Origin: an uncultured Porphyromonadaceae bacterium
GTDB lineage: Bacteria > Bacteroidota > Bacteroidia > Bacteroidales > Muribaculaceae
Assembly: GCA_900546365.1 (NCBI GenBank)
Contig: URCF01000010.1
Location: 15,865-79,864 of the forward strand
Direction of reading: 5' to 3'
DNA length: 64,000 bases
Shown here piece after piece: positions 8,665-17,658 of this stretch. The notes under the pieces are model-generated. The model ran no database searches, was not told the DNA's origin, and saw only the letters and a program-made list of their open reading frames with translations. Every line of letters starts with the position of its first letter. Position 1 is the first letter of the stretch. Both the position numbers and the translations under genes were made by a program.

Positions 8665-9010
8665 TTTTTATAAAATTGTTAAACAATTTGTAGTCAATGG
8701 TTCCTGAAAGATATGAGTTTTCAACCAAATAAACAGCCCTTTTCAAATCTTTTTTTATTATGCCTCTTAGCATACTGGATAATTCTCCAAATGCATTGAA
8801 GTAAAGGTTGTCATAATGCATTTGCGGTAAAGTATCATAGTTCAGAACTTTTGAATTATAACATAGGTTTATCCTTTTTTGCTTTATTATTGAATCTATC
8901 TCTGAGGTAAAGAGGGATTCCGATTCCCCTATTTTGGGAAACAATATCATTATCGCGAAGCATATAGTAGATGCTATTCTAAACTTACTAATTGGTGTCA
9001 TTGTTCGCAT
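8636..9010 (-). pseudogene. N-terminal part of the frameshifted transglutaminase-like gene
   Basis: 124 codons from the ATG at 9010; another in-frame ATG at 9001 serves equally well. It encodes a signal peptide (about residues 4-25 from 9010) and an N-terminal region with a KRAVYLVENSYLSG helix, ending NEAKKINIY at a TGA (8638-8636). Its sense continues in the next frame: NEAKK followed by SIYIDERN of the frame ending at 7852. The switch point is the A7 run at 8656-8650. An upstream 18-bp tandem duplication supplies several in-frame ATG codons, so the exact start is uncertain. On its own this piece would be an exported fragment without the catalytic residues. Confidence 0.55.
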
Positions 9011-9034
9011 TTTATTGATTCTTCGCATTTTATT
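9004..9034. repeat. 18-bp tandem duplication at the start of the transglutaminase-like gene
   Basis: TTCGCATTTTATT occurs at 9004-9016 and again at 9022-9034. On the minus strand it places extra in-frame ATG codons before the signal peptide. Origin by replication slippage is likely. Confidence 0.6.
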
Positions 9035-9059
9035 AATTTGGAAAAGCACCATAATATAA

Positions 9060-10625
9060 TCAGAATGAGAAAGGAGTGGGAGAGGTGGAGGCACCCCAGG
9101 AGGCGCGGTCAAGATTGCGGTAGCCCACAGCCTCGGCGGTGTGGTGGGGAAGGATGGAGGGGGAGTTGTCAAGATCGGCGATGGTGCGGGCCACTTTGAG
9201 GATGCGGTCGTAAGCACGGGCACTCATGTCGTAGCGCGTCATAGCTTTTTTGAGAATCTCCATTGAATCTTTGTCAAGGACACAATGGGTGGCCATCAGG
9301 CGTGAGTTCATCTGGGCGTTGCAATGCACTGCCGGCTCATCGGCAAACCGCTGCTGCTGGATGTTTCGCGCCTTTATCACCCGCTCACGGATGGCGGCAC
9401 TCGGCTCGCCTTGCGGGGCTGACGCCAGCTCATCAAACGGCACAGGGAGTATCTCCACCTGCAGATCGATGCGGTCGAGCAGCGGGCCGGAGATGCGGCT
9501 CATATATCTCTGCACCGCTCCCGGCGGGCATGTACATTCTTTGGTGGGATGATTGTAGTAGCCGCAGGGACATGGGTTCATGGAAGCCACGAGCATGAAG
9601 CCTGCGGGATAGTCAATGGTGTATTTGGCTCTTGACACAGATATATGCCTGTCCTCCAACGGCTGGCGCATCACCTCAAGCACAGAGCGCGAAAATTCGG
9701 GAAATTCATCGAGAAACAGCACTCCGTTGTGAGCCAGTGAAATCTCGCCTGGCATAGGGTTGGAGCCGCCGCCCACAAGAGCCACCGGCGAAATGGTGTG
9801 GTGGGGCGAACGGAACGGGCGGCGTGTCATCAGCCGCGAGCCCCGCGGCAGTTTTCCGGCCACGGAATGTATCTTGGTGGTTTCCAGAGCTTCAGAAAGG
9901 GTCAAAGGCGGCATGATGGAAGGCAATCGCTTGGCCATCATTGATTTGCCCGCTCCCGGGGGCCCCACGAGCAGAATATTGTGACCACCGGCGCAGGCCA
10001 CCTCAAAAGCACGCTTCACATTGGCCTGTCCCCTCACCTCATTGAAGTCAAAGTCAAAAGCCGCCGCTTCGGCGGCAAACTCCGCACGGGTGTCCACCAC
10101 TGTAGGCTCCAAGGCAATCTGACCGCTAAGGAACTGCACCACTTCTGAAAGCGACTCCACGCCTATCACATCAAGATTGTTGACCACGGCAGCCTCAGTG
10201 GCGTTGGCTTTGGGCAGTATCATCCCCTTGCACCCCTTGGCGCGGGCGAGGATGGACATGGGGAGCGCACCACGAATGGGGAGCACCGACCCGTCAAGAC
10301 TCAGCTCGCCCATAATCATATACCCCTTGAGCGCATCCACCGGGAGCTTGCCTGTGGATGCAAGCACACCCACCGCTATCGGCAGGTCGTAGGAAGCACC
10401 TTCCTTGCGCACATCAGCGGGACTGAGATTAATCAGCAGACGCCGGCGCGGAAACTCCAGACCGCTCTGCTGCATGGCGGCCTGCACGCGCTGGTAGCTC
10501 TCTTTCACAGCCGTGTCGGGCAACCCCACCATAGTGTAGGAAAAACCGATCTCGGCCACCACCTCGATGGTCACGGGGATGGCATCTATACCCTGGACGG
10601 CAGCACTGAATATCTTGACCAACAT
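9060..10625 (-). CDS. comM: ComM/YifB family Mg-chelatase-like AAA+ ATPase
   Basis: 521 residues. The N-terminal domain (1-170) has the lon-protease-like fold of this family, with KESYQRVQAAMQQSG and INLSPADVRKEG. Walker A is GPPGAGKS at 221-228, Walker B lies in LFLDEFPEFS, and a Cys-rich insert with CPCGYYNHPTKECTCPPG follows. In transformable Gram-negative bacteria ComM is a hexameric helicase that drives branch migration during integration of incoming DNA. The ATG at 10625 lies one base after the stop of the upstream thioredoxin-fold gene. An earlier in-frame ATG at 10649 sits inside that gene and is not needed. The last residues border the A+T-rich island. Confidence 0.92.
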   Translation of the reverse strand: MLVKIFSAAVQGIDAIPVTIEVVAEIGFSYTMVGLPDTAVKESYQRVQAAMQQSGLEFPRRRLLINLSPADVRKEGASYDLPIAVGVLASTGKLPVDALKGYMIMGELSLDGSVLPIRGALPMSILARAKGCKGMILPKANATEAAVVNNLDVIGVESLSEVVQFLSGQIALEPTVVDTRAEFAAEAAAFDFDFNEVRGQANVKRAFEVACAGGHNILLVGPPGAGKSMMAKRLPSIMPPLTLSEALETTKIHSVAGKLPRGSRLMTRRPFRSPHHTISPVALVGGGSNPMPGEISLAHNGVLFLDEFPEFSRSVLEVMRQPLEDRHISVSRAKYTIDYPAGFMLVASMNPCPCGYYNHPTKECTCPPGAVQRYMSRISGPLLDRIDLQVEILPVPFDELASAPQGEPSAAIRERVIKARNIQQQRFADEPAVHCNAQMNSRLMATHCVLDKDSMEILKKAMTRYDMSARAYDRILKVARTIADLDNSPSILPHHTAEAVGYRNLDRASWGASTSPTPFSF

Positions 10626-10626
10626 A

Positions 10627-11646
10627 TCATTTAAGTTTTTCTCGTACAAGCTTATCAGCTATGCTCACTGAATGTGTGCGCAGCAATTGGTTGCCCGCGC
10701 TGTCGGTGACGATGAAATACGGCACCTGCGGCACAGACAAAGCTCTGACAGCCGCTCCCGACACAGAAGCCGGAGCCCAGGACTGCACCCATTTCGCACT
10801 GTCGGCACTCACGCTCCTACGCCACTGGGTGGAGTCAAGAGAGCTGCTGATTTCAATAATTTCAAGTTCTTTGCCGGAGTAACGCGACCTTAGGGAGCGC
10901 AACAGCGGCACAATCGAGTCACGGCACAAACGCTTGTCGGGCAGAAATGAAATCAGCGACACAGTGTGGCTGGTGGGCACGAAATAGTATGCCGAGTCGG
11001 TGACGGCGCTGAGCAGCATCGGCTTGACGGTGGCGAGGGTTTTAGAGGAAATCTGGTGAGCGAGCACCGAGCTGAAATTCTGCACCACTGCTCCGGGACG
11101 CGAATCGGGCTTGATGATTGTCATCAGGGAGTCGGCCAAAATTTCGTTGCCGGGAGTGCGGAAATGAGTGACAAGAACGGCGGTGGCGGCAAGGCTCCCC
11201 TTGTTCTGCTCCACAAACTCCTTGACACAGGCATTGATGGCAGCGGCATCACCCGACTGGAGCAGCATCTCGTTCTGCGCCTGCCATTTGGCGATATCCG
11301 ACGATACCCCGCTCCCTTTCACCGCAATGGCCATGGGATGTTCCAGTGACCCTTTGAGCGATAGGTTGTTGCCATTCTCCACCACAAGGTTTGCCAGCAC
11401 GGTGCCGTCGCCGAGAGTGAGCACGGCCAAAGTGGGATTGGCGCTCTCGCCGCGGATTTCAAAACCGCCCGCGCCATCGCCATATACAGTGGCACGCTGC
11501 AAACCACCGCCGGCATAATAAAGCATTGACACAGTTTGGGCACCGAGTCCGGTGATTTCACCCTTGATTTTGAAAAACCGCTGCTTGCTGCATCCCGAGG
11601 TGACGAGCAGCAGCAACAGAGCCAAAGCAGATATTAATCGGTTCAT
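10627..11646 (-). CDS. DUF4369-containing lipoprotein with thioredoxin fold lacking CxxC
   Basis: 339 residues. Signal peptide with lipobox TSGC (Cys19), then a DUF4369-like beta domain (FKIKGEITGL to about residue 115), a helical middle, and a C-terminal thioredoxin-like domain. The cis-proline loop reads QVPYFIVTD. Where TlpA-type proteins have WCxxC, this one has LPDKRLCRDSIV with a single Cys, so it cannot make a redox disulfide. The start at 11646 was chosen because the signal peptide begins there. It is probably in one operon with comM, one base apart, under the promoter at 11694-11664. Confidence 0.75.
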   Translation of the reverse strand: MNRLISALALLLLLVTSGCSKQRFFKIKGEITGLGAQTVSMLYYAGGGLQRATVYGDGAGGFEIRGESANPTLAVLTLGDGTVLANLVVENGNNLSLKGSLEHPMAIAVKGSGVSSDIAKWQAQNEMLLQSGDAAAINACVKEFVEQNKGSLAATAVLVTHFRTPGNEILADSLMTIIKPDSRPGAVVQNFSSVLAHQISSKTLATVKPMLLSAVTDSAYYFVPTSHTVSLISFLPDKRLCRDSIVPLLRSLRSRYSGKELEIIEISSSLDSTQWRRSVSADSAKWVQSWAPASVSGAAVRALSVPQVPYFIVTDSAGNQLLRTHSVSIADKLVREKLK

Positions 11647-11663
11647 AGAGTTGACATTTTGCA

Positions 11664-11694
11664 CAAAGGTAGATAAAAAAGGTGGCGTGGACAA
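11664..11694 (-). promoter_or_regulatory. Promoter of the DUF4369 lipoprotein-comM operon
   Basis: Minus strand: TTG at 11694-11692, 20 nt spacer, TACCTTTG at 11671-11664. Both elements and the spacing match the Bacteroidetes primary-sigma consensus. The start codon is 17 nt downstream of the box. Confidence 0.7.
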
Positions 11695-11737
11695 TCATTT
11701 TACCCATTGCGAACACGCTATTATGAACTAAAGTGAG

Positions 11738-11745
11738 TATCTTTG
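11738..11745 (+). promoter_or_regulatory. -7 box of the pldA promoter
   Basis: TATCTTTG, a perfect TAnnTTTG, ends 5 nt before the GTG at 11751. If this box is used, the transcript starts at or almost at the start codon. No TTG lies at the ideal distance; the nearest is at 11707-11709. Confidence 0.5.
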
Positions 11746-11750
11746 CGGCT

Positions 11751-12593
11751 GTGAACCCAATAGCAAGGACAGTAATAGCAATTATAGCGGTCTTGGCGGC
11801 GACCAACGCTTCCCAAGCGCAAATCACCGGAGTGCAAGGTGTGATCGACACCGACAGTGTGCGCCGCGATTTTGACAAGCAGCCGTATTTCGGTCTGTAC
11901 AAGGACAACTATTTTGTGTTCGGCACCGCCGTCGGGCCAAAACCAACCCGCGAGAACTCCAATGTGAAATTTCAAATCTCCATAGCCCAGAGGCTCACCA
12001 AATCCACACTGCCTTGGGGCACATACCTGTATCTGTTCTACTCCCAGAAGGTGTTTTGGAATGTGCTGGAGAAATCGATGCCGATGACCGACCTTAACTT
12101 CAACCCCGGCATAGGACTTGCCAAACCGCTGTTTGTCAAAAACCGGTTTATCGGCAAGCTCACCCTCATGCTGGAGCATGAGAGCAATGGCCGCGACGGA
12201 GCCGCCTCCCGCTCATGGAACAAAGTGTCGCTCGGAGCCAACATCATGATTGACCAAGGGTTGGTGATTCACGGCAAATTCTGGATTCCGATAGTGGATG
12301 GTGAAAACAACCGCGACATCCTTGACTACTGCGGCATATATCAGACAGGTATGAACTTCACCACGCTCAACAATCGGCTGGGCTTCGGAATCACATTGGT
12401 GAAGCGGCGCGGATGGAAGCTCAACTACAACACTATCTTTGAGGTGAGCTACAGACTGTTCAACCGCGACAACCAGTGTCTATTTCTCCAATACTACAAC
12501 GGCTATGGCGAAGGGTTGCTGGCCTACAAAGAGTTCCACTCCACCGTGCGCGTGGGCATAGTAATCAAGCCACGCCTCTTCAGCGATTACTAA
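11751..12593 (+). CDS. pldA: Outer-membrane phospholipase A (OMPLA)
   Basis: 280 residues from GTG at 11751; the frame is open to another GTG at 11733, but a start at 11751 gives a normal signal peptide (residues 1-24, ending SQAQ) and the -7 box overlaps the longer version. The catalytic set is complete: HESNG gives His143 and Ser145, and SRSWN gives Asn157, nearly the same numbering as E. coli OMPLA. YNGYGEGLLAY near residue 248 is a further signature. The 12-strand barrel hydrolyses phospholipids in the outer leaflet, protecting outer-membrane asymmetry, with Ca2+ as cofactor in known members. Convergent with ftsZ across a hairpin. Confidence 0.9.
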   Translation: MNPIARTVIAIIAVLAATNASQAQITGVQGVIDTDSVRRDFDKQPYFGLYKDNYFVFGTAVGPKPTRENSNVKFQISIAQRLTKSTLPWGTYLYLFYSQKVFWNVLEKSMPMTDLNFNPGIGLAKPLFVKNRFIGKLTLMLEHESNGRDGAASRSWNKVSLGANIMIDQGLVIHGKFWIPIVDGENNRDILDYCGIYQTGMNFTTLNNRLGFGITLVKRRGWKLNYNTIFEVSYRLFNRDNQCLFLQYYNGYGEGLLAYKEFHSTVRVGIVIKPRLFSDY

Positions 12594-12632
12594 ATCCTAT
12601 AAGACTTATAGGATTTATAAGTCTTATAGGAT
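12594..12632. terminator. Perfect 16-bp inverted repeat between pldA and ftsZ, probable bidirectional terminator
   Basis: The arms at 12594-12609 and 12617-12632 are perfectly complementary around a 7-nt loop. It starts directly after the pldA stop and lies just before the ftsZ stop at 12646, so it can end both transcripts. It belongs to the TATAAG repeat family seen also at 57575, 63134 and 63721. Confidence 0.65.
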
Positions 12633-12645
12633 TTATATGTTTTTG

Positions 12646-13953
12646 TTAGTCGTTGAGGAAGCTGATGCTCATGCCGCTTTGTGACTGCGGCTTGGACTGA
12701 GCCGGCATCGGTGCCACACCGGGTTTGCTGCCGAGGTTGTCGAGGATTTTCCGGTCACGATTGTAGGCGGGAGTTTTATCCAGCACCTCAATCACAGCGT
12801 CATCATCCATCTGCTGCGGAGTGAGCACAATATATGCTGTGCGCGCTTCGCCATACTCGCGGGCGATGCGGTCAGGACCGGGTGCGGCGGGTGCGGCAGC
12901 CACGGGCTTGGGAGCGGGACGCTGTCCGGCAGTGCGGATGCTTTTCTCCTCATCACGGATGGTGATGTCGAAACCGGAGGCGAGGATAGTCACCTTCACC
13001 TTGTCGCCGAGCGATTCATCGTAGGCCACACCCCATATCACATCCACATCGGATATGCCGGACACAAACTCGTCAAAGTCGCGCATCTCGTTCATGGTGA
13101 ACTTCTGCTCGGCCTGCGGATTGATGTAGAGGTTGAACAGCAGCTTTTTGCTGGTGTAGATGTCGCGGTTCTTGAGCAGCGGGCTCTGGAGAGCGTCCTG
13201 GATGGCCATGGTCACACGGTTTTCGCCTTCGCCGTAGCCGGTAGAGATAATTGCGGCACCACCGTTGCGCAGTGTGGTATCCACATCGTGGAAATCGAGG
13301 TTCATGTAGCCGTCGGCGGTGATGAGCTCGGATATAGACTGCGCTGCGGTGCTGAGGGTGTCGTCGGCCTTGGCAAAAGCGTTGATGAAATCAAGGTCAC
13401 CGTAAATCTCCACCAGACGCTGGTTGTTGATTACAAGCAGCGCGTCCACATATTTGCTCATCTCATCCACGCCATCAAGAGCCTTGTTGATTTTCTTATC
13501 GCCCTCGAATATAAACGGGATTGTGACGATGCCTATTGTGAGCAGACCGCGGGCTTTGGCCTCGCGGGCCACAATGGGAGCTGCGCCGGTGCCGGTGCCG
13601 CCTCCCATACCGGCGGTGATGAACACCATCTTGGTGCTATCCTGAAAGAGAGCACGTATTTTCTCGATATCCTTTTCGGCAGCCTCCTCGGCCACTTTTG
13701 GCTTGTTGCCTGCACCGAGGCCGTTGCCGATAAGCACCTTGGTGGGCACAGGGGAGTTCTTGAGTGCCTGACGGTCGGTGTTGCACACCACAAACATCAC
13801 ATGCTCCACACCTTGCCTGAACATATGGCTGATGGCGTTGGAGCCACCGCCACCCACACCAATCACTTTGATGATGTCCTGGTCGGAATTTTCATTGTTG
13901 TCGCCTGTGGTTATCTGGTCGGCGAGATTGTTGAGTTCTTTATCTTGATCCAT
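12646..13953 (-). CDS. ftsZ: Cell division protein FtsZ
   Basis: 435 residues. Tubulin-like GTPase: IGVGGGGSNA at 31-40 and the GGGTGTG signature at 117-123; the T7 synergy loop reads NLDFHDV. The globular core ends near residue 330, followed by an Ala and Pro-rich linker and a C-terminal stretch ending GMSISFLND. Polymerises into the Z-ring at midcell and recruits the divisome through FtsA, whose gene lies 23 nt upstream on the same strand. Last gene of the dcw cluster. Confidence 0.98.
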   Translation of the reverse strand: MDQDKELNNLADQITTGDNNENSDQDIIKVIGVGGGGSNAISHMFRQGVEHVMFVVCNTDRQALKNSPVPTKVLIGNGLGAGNKPKVAEEAAEKDIEKIRALFQDSTKMVFITAGMGGGTGTGAAPIVAREAKARGLLTIGIVTIPFIFEGDKKINKALDGVDEMSKYVDALLVINNQRLVEIYGDLDFINAFAKADDTLSTAAQSISELITADGYMNLDFHDVDTTLRNGGAAIISTGYGEGENRVTMAIQDALQSPLLKNRDIYTSKKLLFNLYINPQAEQKFTMNEMRDFDEFVSGISDVDVIWGVAYDESLGDKVKVTILASGFDITIRDEEKSIRTAGQRPAPKPVAAAPAAPGPDRIAREYGEARTAYIVLTPQQMDDDAVIEVLDKTPAYNRDRKILDNLGSKPGVAPMPAQSKPQSQSGMSISFLND

Positions 13954-13976
13954 GGGAGTTACAATGTTTTATAGTG

Positions 13977-15323
13977 TTAATCTTCGTCTTCAATGAGCAC
14001 ATCGTCTTCGTCCTCATCCGTTTCGCCAAGCAGTCGCTCGATACGGTCACCGATGCTGCGGAATTTGAACAGACCGGAGCGTTTTTTCTTGGCAGGCCGT
14101 TCAGGCTCGGTGTGCACGGGCTGTTCCTGCACGGGCTGTTCCACCTCCGGTTCAGGTTCCTGTTCCACAGGCTGGGGTGCAGGCTCGATGGTACATTCCT
14201 CACCATCGGCGAGAGCCACGGCGTAGAGCACCGACAGCACATCGACCACATCGCTGGGCGATATACGGGTGTCGGAAATCACCACCTGCGGCACCACGAT
14301 GTTGCCACCATGCACCTTCAGCCCGGTGACGGCAGCAAGCCTTTCGCTGAACCCGCGGAGTCTTGCACCGCGACCCACCAGCACGATGCCTGCGGGAAGG
14401 TCGGTAGCCTTCAGACCGGCATACCCTATCTGTGCATTGATGTTGGCTATAATCTCGCCTGCACGGTGGCTCACATAGTTGTTGACAGCGAGCGCATCCA
14501 CGCCCGAAGGGGTTGACACATTGGGAGTGATGCCCCCCATGGCGTGTCCCACATCGCGCTTGAGCTCCTCAGCCTGCTCCTCGAGATAGTTGAGCCTGGT
14601 GATGTCGCGTGTGATATTGCGCGAGCCAAGAGGAAGCGTGGCAAGATATTGCATACGGCCGTTCTTGTAGATGCTGACAGTGGTGGTTTCGGCACCGAAA
14701 TCCACGAGCATACATCCGAGGCGTTTCTCCTCATCGGTGAGCACGAGGTCGCCTTCGGCGCGATGACGCACGATATATCCGTTGGCCTTTAGCTGCAGCT
14801 TTTCCGACACGATGCGGTCAAGATTGCGCTTGAGCTGGGGCCGGCATGTGAGCATATTGGCATTCATGCGCACATTGCGGCCGAAAGTGCCACGCGGGCG
14901 CGGCACCACCACCTTGTCCACCATATATTCGCGGGGAATCACCTCCAGCAGCACACGGTCGTTGACATCTGTCATAGCCGCCTCATTCTTGAGCTGGCGC
15001 AGCAACAGGTCGGTAACCTCCATCTCATCAGGGAGCTGACGCTCCACATCACACCGCATGGAGCAGAGCGAGCGGCCACCGATTGAAAGGTAAAGCGATA
15101 TGATTTTCCGCGGAGCCATCCTTGCCTCGAGCCGTCCGAGAATGCGTCCGGCCACATGGGCCACTTCCTCCACATTGCTCACCACGCCGTTGCGCACGAG
15201 GTCGCAAATCGGCTCTTCCTCCACAGCGTGCACAATGAGAGCACCGCGGCTGTCAATACGCCCCACAGCTCCTTTGATTTTGGAGCTGCCTATTTCAAGG
15301 GCCACTATATTCTTTTCTTCCAT
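13977..15323 (-). CDS. ftsA: Cell division protein FtsA
   Basis: 448 residues. Actin-like ATPase: N-terminal LEIGSSKIKGAVG, an SHS2-type insertion domain, the phosphate-2 block GCMLVDFGAETTTVSIY and an adenosine motif IVLVGRGARLRGF. The last 70 residues form a Pro and Glu-rich linker, a basic KKKRSGLFKF stretch that may serve as the membrane-targeting helix, and an acidic end. Tethers FtsZ filaments to the inner membrane. Starts 2 nt after the ftsQ stop. Confidence 0.96.
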   Translation of the reverse strand: MEEKNIVALEIGSSKIKGAVGRIDSRGALIVHAVEEEPICDLVRNGVVSNVEEVAHVAGRILGRLEARMAPRKIISLYLSIGGRSLCSMRCDVERQLPDEMEVTDLLLRQLKNEAAMTDVNDRVLLEVIPREYMVDKVVVPRPRGTFGRNVRMNANMLTCRPQLKRNLDRIVSEKLQLKANGYIVRHRAEGDLVLTDEEKRLGCMLVDFGAETTTVSIYKNGRMQYLATLPLGSRNITRDITRLNYLEEQAEELKRDVGHAMGGITPNVSTPSGVDALAVNNYVSHRAGEIIANINAQIGYAGLKATDLPAGIVLVGRGARLRGFSERLAAVTGLKVHGGNIVVPQVVISDTRISPSDVVDVLSVLYAVALADGEECTIEPAPQPVEQEPEPEVEQPVQEQPVHTEPERPAKKKRSGLFKFRSIGDRIERLLGETDEDEDDVLIEDED

Positions 15324-15325
15324 AT

Positions 15326-16270
15326 CTAATTTTGTTTTTGTTTTGTCATGTAAGTAGAGTCGTTGTGCTGCTTGAGGGCGGCGGGGATAGGCTTTTCGTT
15401 GTTGGCCTTCTTGCCGGGAATCACCTGGCCGGGGGCCACGCCTTCGGCGGCGAGCATTGTCGCCACATCCACCTCCTCTTCATCTTCATCATCGCTCACC
15501 ACCTGCTTGGGCAGCTCCTTGTGGCGGCGTGTGCCCACTACCTGCCCGGCCCATTTCACCGACAGGGTGTCGTAGAAGTTCCATCCACGTTCGGGAAGCA
15601 CTCGAGTGTACATCTCTTTGAGGCGTGCAAACTTGCTGTCGAAATTGTCGGGCGAGCCGAAGTTGATCACCTGGCCGCGGATGTTGGGCACAAGCATCAC
15701 ATCGCGGGGAGAATCCACCTTCACCATCGTCACCACCCTGCTCCAGAGTGAGTCCGCCTGGATGTAGTCAAGAAGCGGCAGCAGTTCGCGGGCACTGAAC
15801 ACAGAGTCAATGAAATCGCCCTGCACCACCGGCACATCCACAAAATAGCGTGCCGAGGCTGATATACGCTTGCCGTCCTTGTTGATATAGTACGATCTGC
15901 CTGTGGAGTCAAACACTCTTGCAAGCGGCTCCATGGGGTCAACAGTGATATGCACCACATTGTCGGTGCCCACCACCACCATAGCACTCTCGATTTTGTC
16001 AATGCCGGAGAGCACTCTCTCAATGCTGTCGATGTTGATGCTGCGCAGGGGGCTCCCCTTGGCATTGCGGATGAGCGGGTAAATGTCGCGTGCCACCTCG
16101 CGCGGAGTCACAAACCGGAGCCTTGCAGTGTCGTTGACAGTAATCACCACTCCTTCACACACACGCTCACCGGCAGCCTTGGAAGTGAAGCACAAGGCCA
16201 CCACCATATATGCCGCGAGCAGCAAGGCGCCGACGACAAACAGAACGGTGTAGATAGTGGTTCGCTTCAT
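15326..16270 (-). CDS. ftsQ: Cell division protein FtsQ
   Basis: 314 residues. One N-terminal membrane helix (about 6-28), then a periplasmic region with a divergent POTRA domain (VITVNDTARLRFVTPREVARDIYP) and a beta domain ending GWNFYDTLSVKWAGQVVGTRR. Bacteroidetes FtsQ is poorly conserved; the gene order murC-ftsQ-ftsA fixes the call. The tail after residue 255 is unusual: an acidic run (SDDEDEEEVD), then a charged, disordered stretch ending TKQKQN. FtsQ links early and late division proteins. It lies 8 nt after murC and 2 nt before ftsA. Confidence 0.92.
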   Translation of the reverse strand: MKRTTIYTVLFVVGALLLAAYMVVALCFTSKAAGERVCEGVVITVNDTARLRFVTPREVARDIYPLIRNAKGSPLRSINIDSIERVLSGIDKIESAMVVVGTDNVVHITVDPMEPLARVFDSTGRSYYINKDGKRISASARYFVDVPVVQGDFIDSVFSARELLPLLDYIQADSLWSRVVTMVKVDSPRDVMLVPNIRGQVINFGSPDNFDSKFARLKEMYTRVLPERGWNFYDTLSVKWAGQVVGTRRHKELPKQVVSDDEDEEEVDVATMLAAEGVAPGQVIPGKKANNEKPIPAALKQHNDSTYMTKQKQN

Positions 16271-16278
16271 GGGGATAT

Positions 16279-17658
16279 CTATTTATTGGATAATACCTTC
16301 ACGATATCGGGAAGGAAGTTGCATATATCTCCGGCACCGACAGTGAGCAGGAGACCGGGGTTGAGACCGGAAATGGTGTCAACGAGCTGCTGCTTGTCAA
16401 TCAGTGACTTCCGGGGCGAACTGATGGCATTGAAAATTATGCTTGAATCCACGCCGGGGATAGGGCACTCGCGGGCCGGATAGATGTCAAGAAGCACCAC
16501 ATTGTCGGCCAGCGACAATGCCTCTGCAAACTCCGGAGCAAAATCACGGGTGCGGCTATAGAGATGGGGCTGGAACGCTACGGTGAGCGGGCGGCCGGGA
16601 TAGAGAGCCTTCACCGACTCGATGCTGCGCTGCAACTCCATGGGGTGGTGGGCATAGTCGTCTATCACCACATGGCCACCATCTTTCTCCTCCTTGAGCC
16701 AGAACTCAAAGCGGCGCTTGGGGCCGCGGAACGAGCGCATGGTCTCACGCACAATCTGCGGGTCAAACTCTCCGGCGAGCCACACCGCAGCCATCGCGGC
16801 GATGGAGTTTTCGATATTCACCTCCACAGGCACACCGAGCTCCAGATCGGCAACCACGCCATCAGGATGCACGAAATCGAATATTATGGTGCCGTTGCCC
16901 CGGCGGATGTTGGCGGCATGAAAGTCACCGTTGTCGCGGGAGTAGGTGAACATCTGCACTGACTCATCACATCGCGCCTCAAGAGGCAAACTTGTGTGCA
17001 CAAGCAGCTTGCCACCGGGGAGAATCTTTTCGGTGAACACCGCAAAACTCTCCCGGTAGGCTTCCGGAGTGCCGTATATGTCAAGATGGTCGGGATCCAT
17101 GGAGGTGATCACCGCCACGAAAGGCGACAGATGGTGAAACGAACGGTCGTACTCATCAGCCTCAATCACAGCGTAGGGCGAATCGGAAGATAGCAGACAG
17201 TTGGTGTTGTAATTTCTCAGCACCCCGCCCAGAAAAGCGTTGCACCCGCACGGAGTGTTGTGGAGTATATGCGCGGCCATGGAGGAGGTGGTGGTTTTGC
17301 CATGCGTTCCGGCAAAGCACAACCCCTTGAGCTGCGAAGTGATGATGCCCAGCACCTTTGCACGCTTCACCGGCTCGAACCCATTGGCGCGGAACCATTG
17401 CAGCTGGCCGTTGCTGTCAGGCACAGCCGGGGTATATACCACAAGGGTGGTGTCGGGGTCACGGAAACAGTCCGGGATGGCCTCAGAGTTGTCATCGAAA
17501 TTGATGTCCACACCCTCGGCTGCGAGAGCATCGGTGAGCGCGGAGGGAGTGCGGTCATACCCCCCCACCTTGCATCCGGCGTTGAGAAAATACCGCTCCA
17601 GAGCGGCCATACCTATACCACCGGCACCGAGAAAATATATGTTGTGTTTCAAATTCAT
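16279..17658 (-). CDS. murC: UDP-N-acetylmuramate--L-alanine ligase
   Basis: 459 residues. Rossmann N-terminal domain with GAGGIGMAAL at 11-20, ATP-binding P-loop GTHGKTT at 117-123, and the Mur-ligase middle-domain motif DEYDRSFHHLSP. The C-terminal domain carries DDYAHHPMEL and FQPHLYSR. Adds the first amino acid, L-Ala, to UDP-MurNAc in the cytoplasm. The start codon overlaps the murG stop by 4 nt (ATGA), so translation is coupled. The middle-domain ends match the usual length of the family. Confidence 0.97.
   Translation of the reverse strand: MNLKHNIYFLGAGGIGMAALERYFLNAGCKVGGYDRTPSALTDALAAEGVDINFDDNSEAIPDCFRDPDTTLVVYTPAVPDSNGQLQWFRANGFEPVKRAKVLGIITSQLKGLCFAGTHGKTTTSSMAAHILHNTPCGCNAFLGGVLRNYNTNCLLSSDSPYAVIEADEYDRSFHHLSPFVAVITSMDPDHLDIYGTPEAYRESFAVFTEKILPGGKLLVHTSLPLEARCDESVQMFTYSRDNGDFHAANIRRGNGTIIFDFVHPDGVVADLELGVPVEVNIENSIAAMAAVWLAGEFDPQIVRETMRSFRGPKRRFEFWLKEEKDGGHVVIDDYAHHPMELQRSIESVKALYPGRPLTVAFQPHLYSRTRDFAPEFAEALSLADNVVLLDIYPARECPIPGVDSSIIFNAISSPRKSLIDKQQLVDTISGLNPGLLLTVGAGDICNFLPDIVKVLSNK

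Larger units (their letters stand above)
6480..9059. other. A+T-rich accessory island carrying RHS-type genes
   Basis: Between the MBOAT gene and comM, both GC-rich, base composition changes abruptly to clearly A+T-rich DNA with many A and T runs. The four reading frames inside (RHS-core protein, putative immunity protein, two halves of a transglutaminase-like gene) are all on the minus strand, and their codon use differs from the neighbours. No integrase, transposase, tRNA or flanking repeat is visible, so the means of arrival is unknown. The boundaries given are those of the composition change. Confidence 0.65.
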
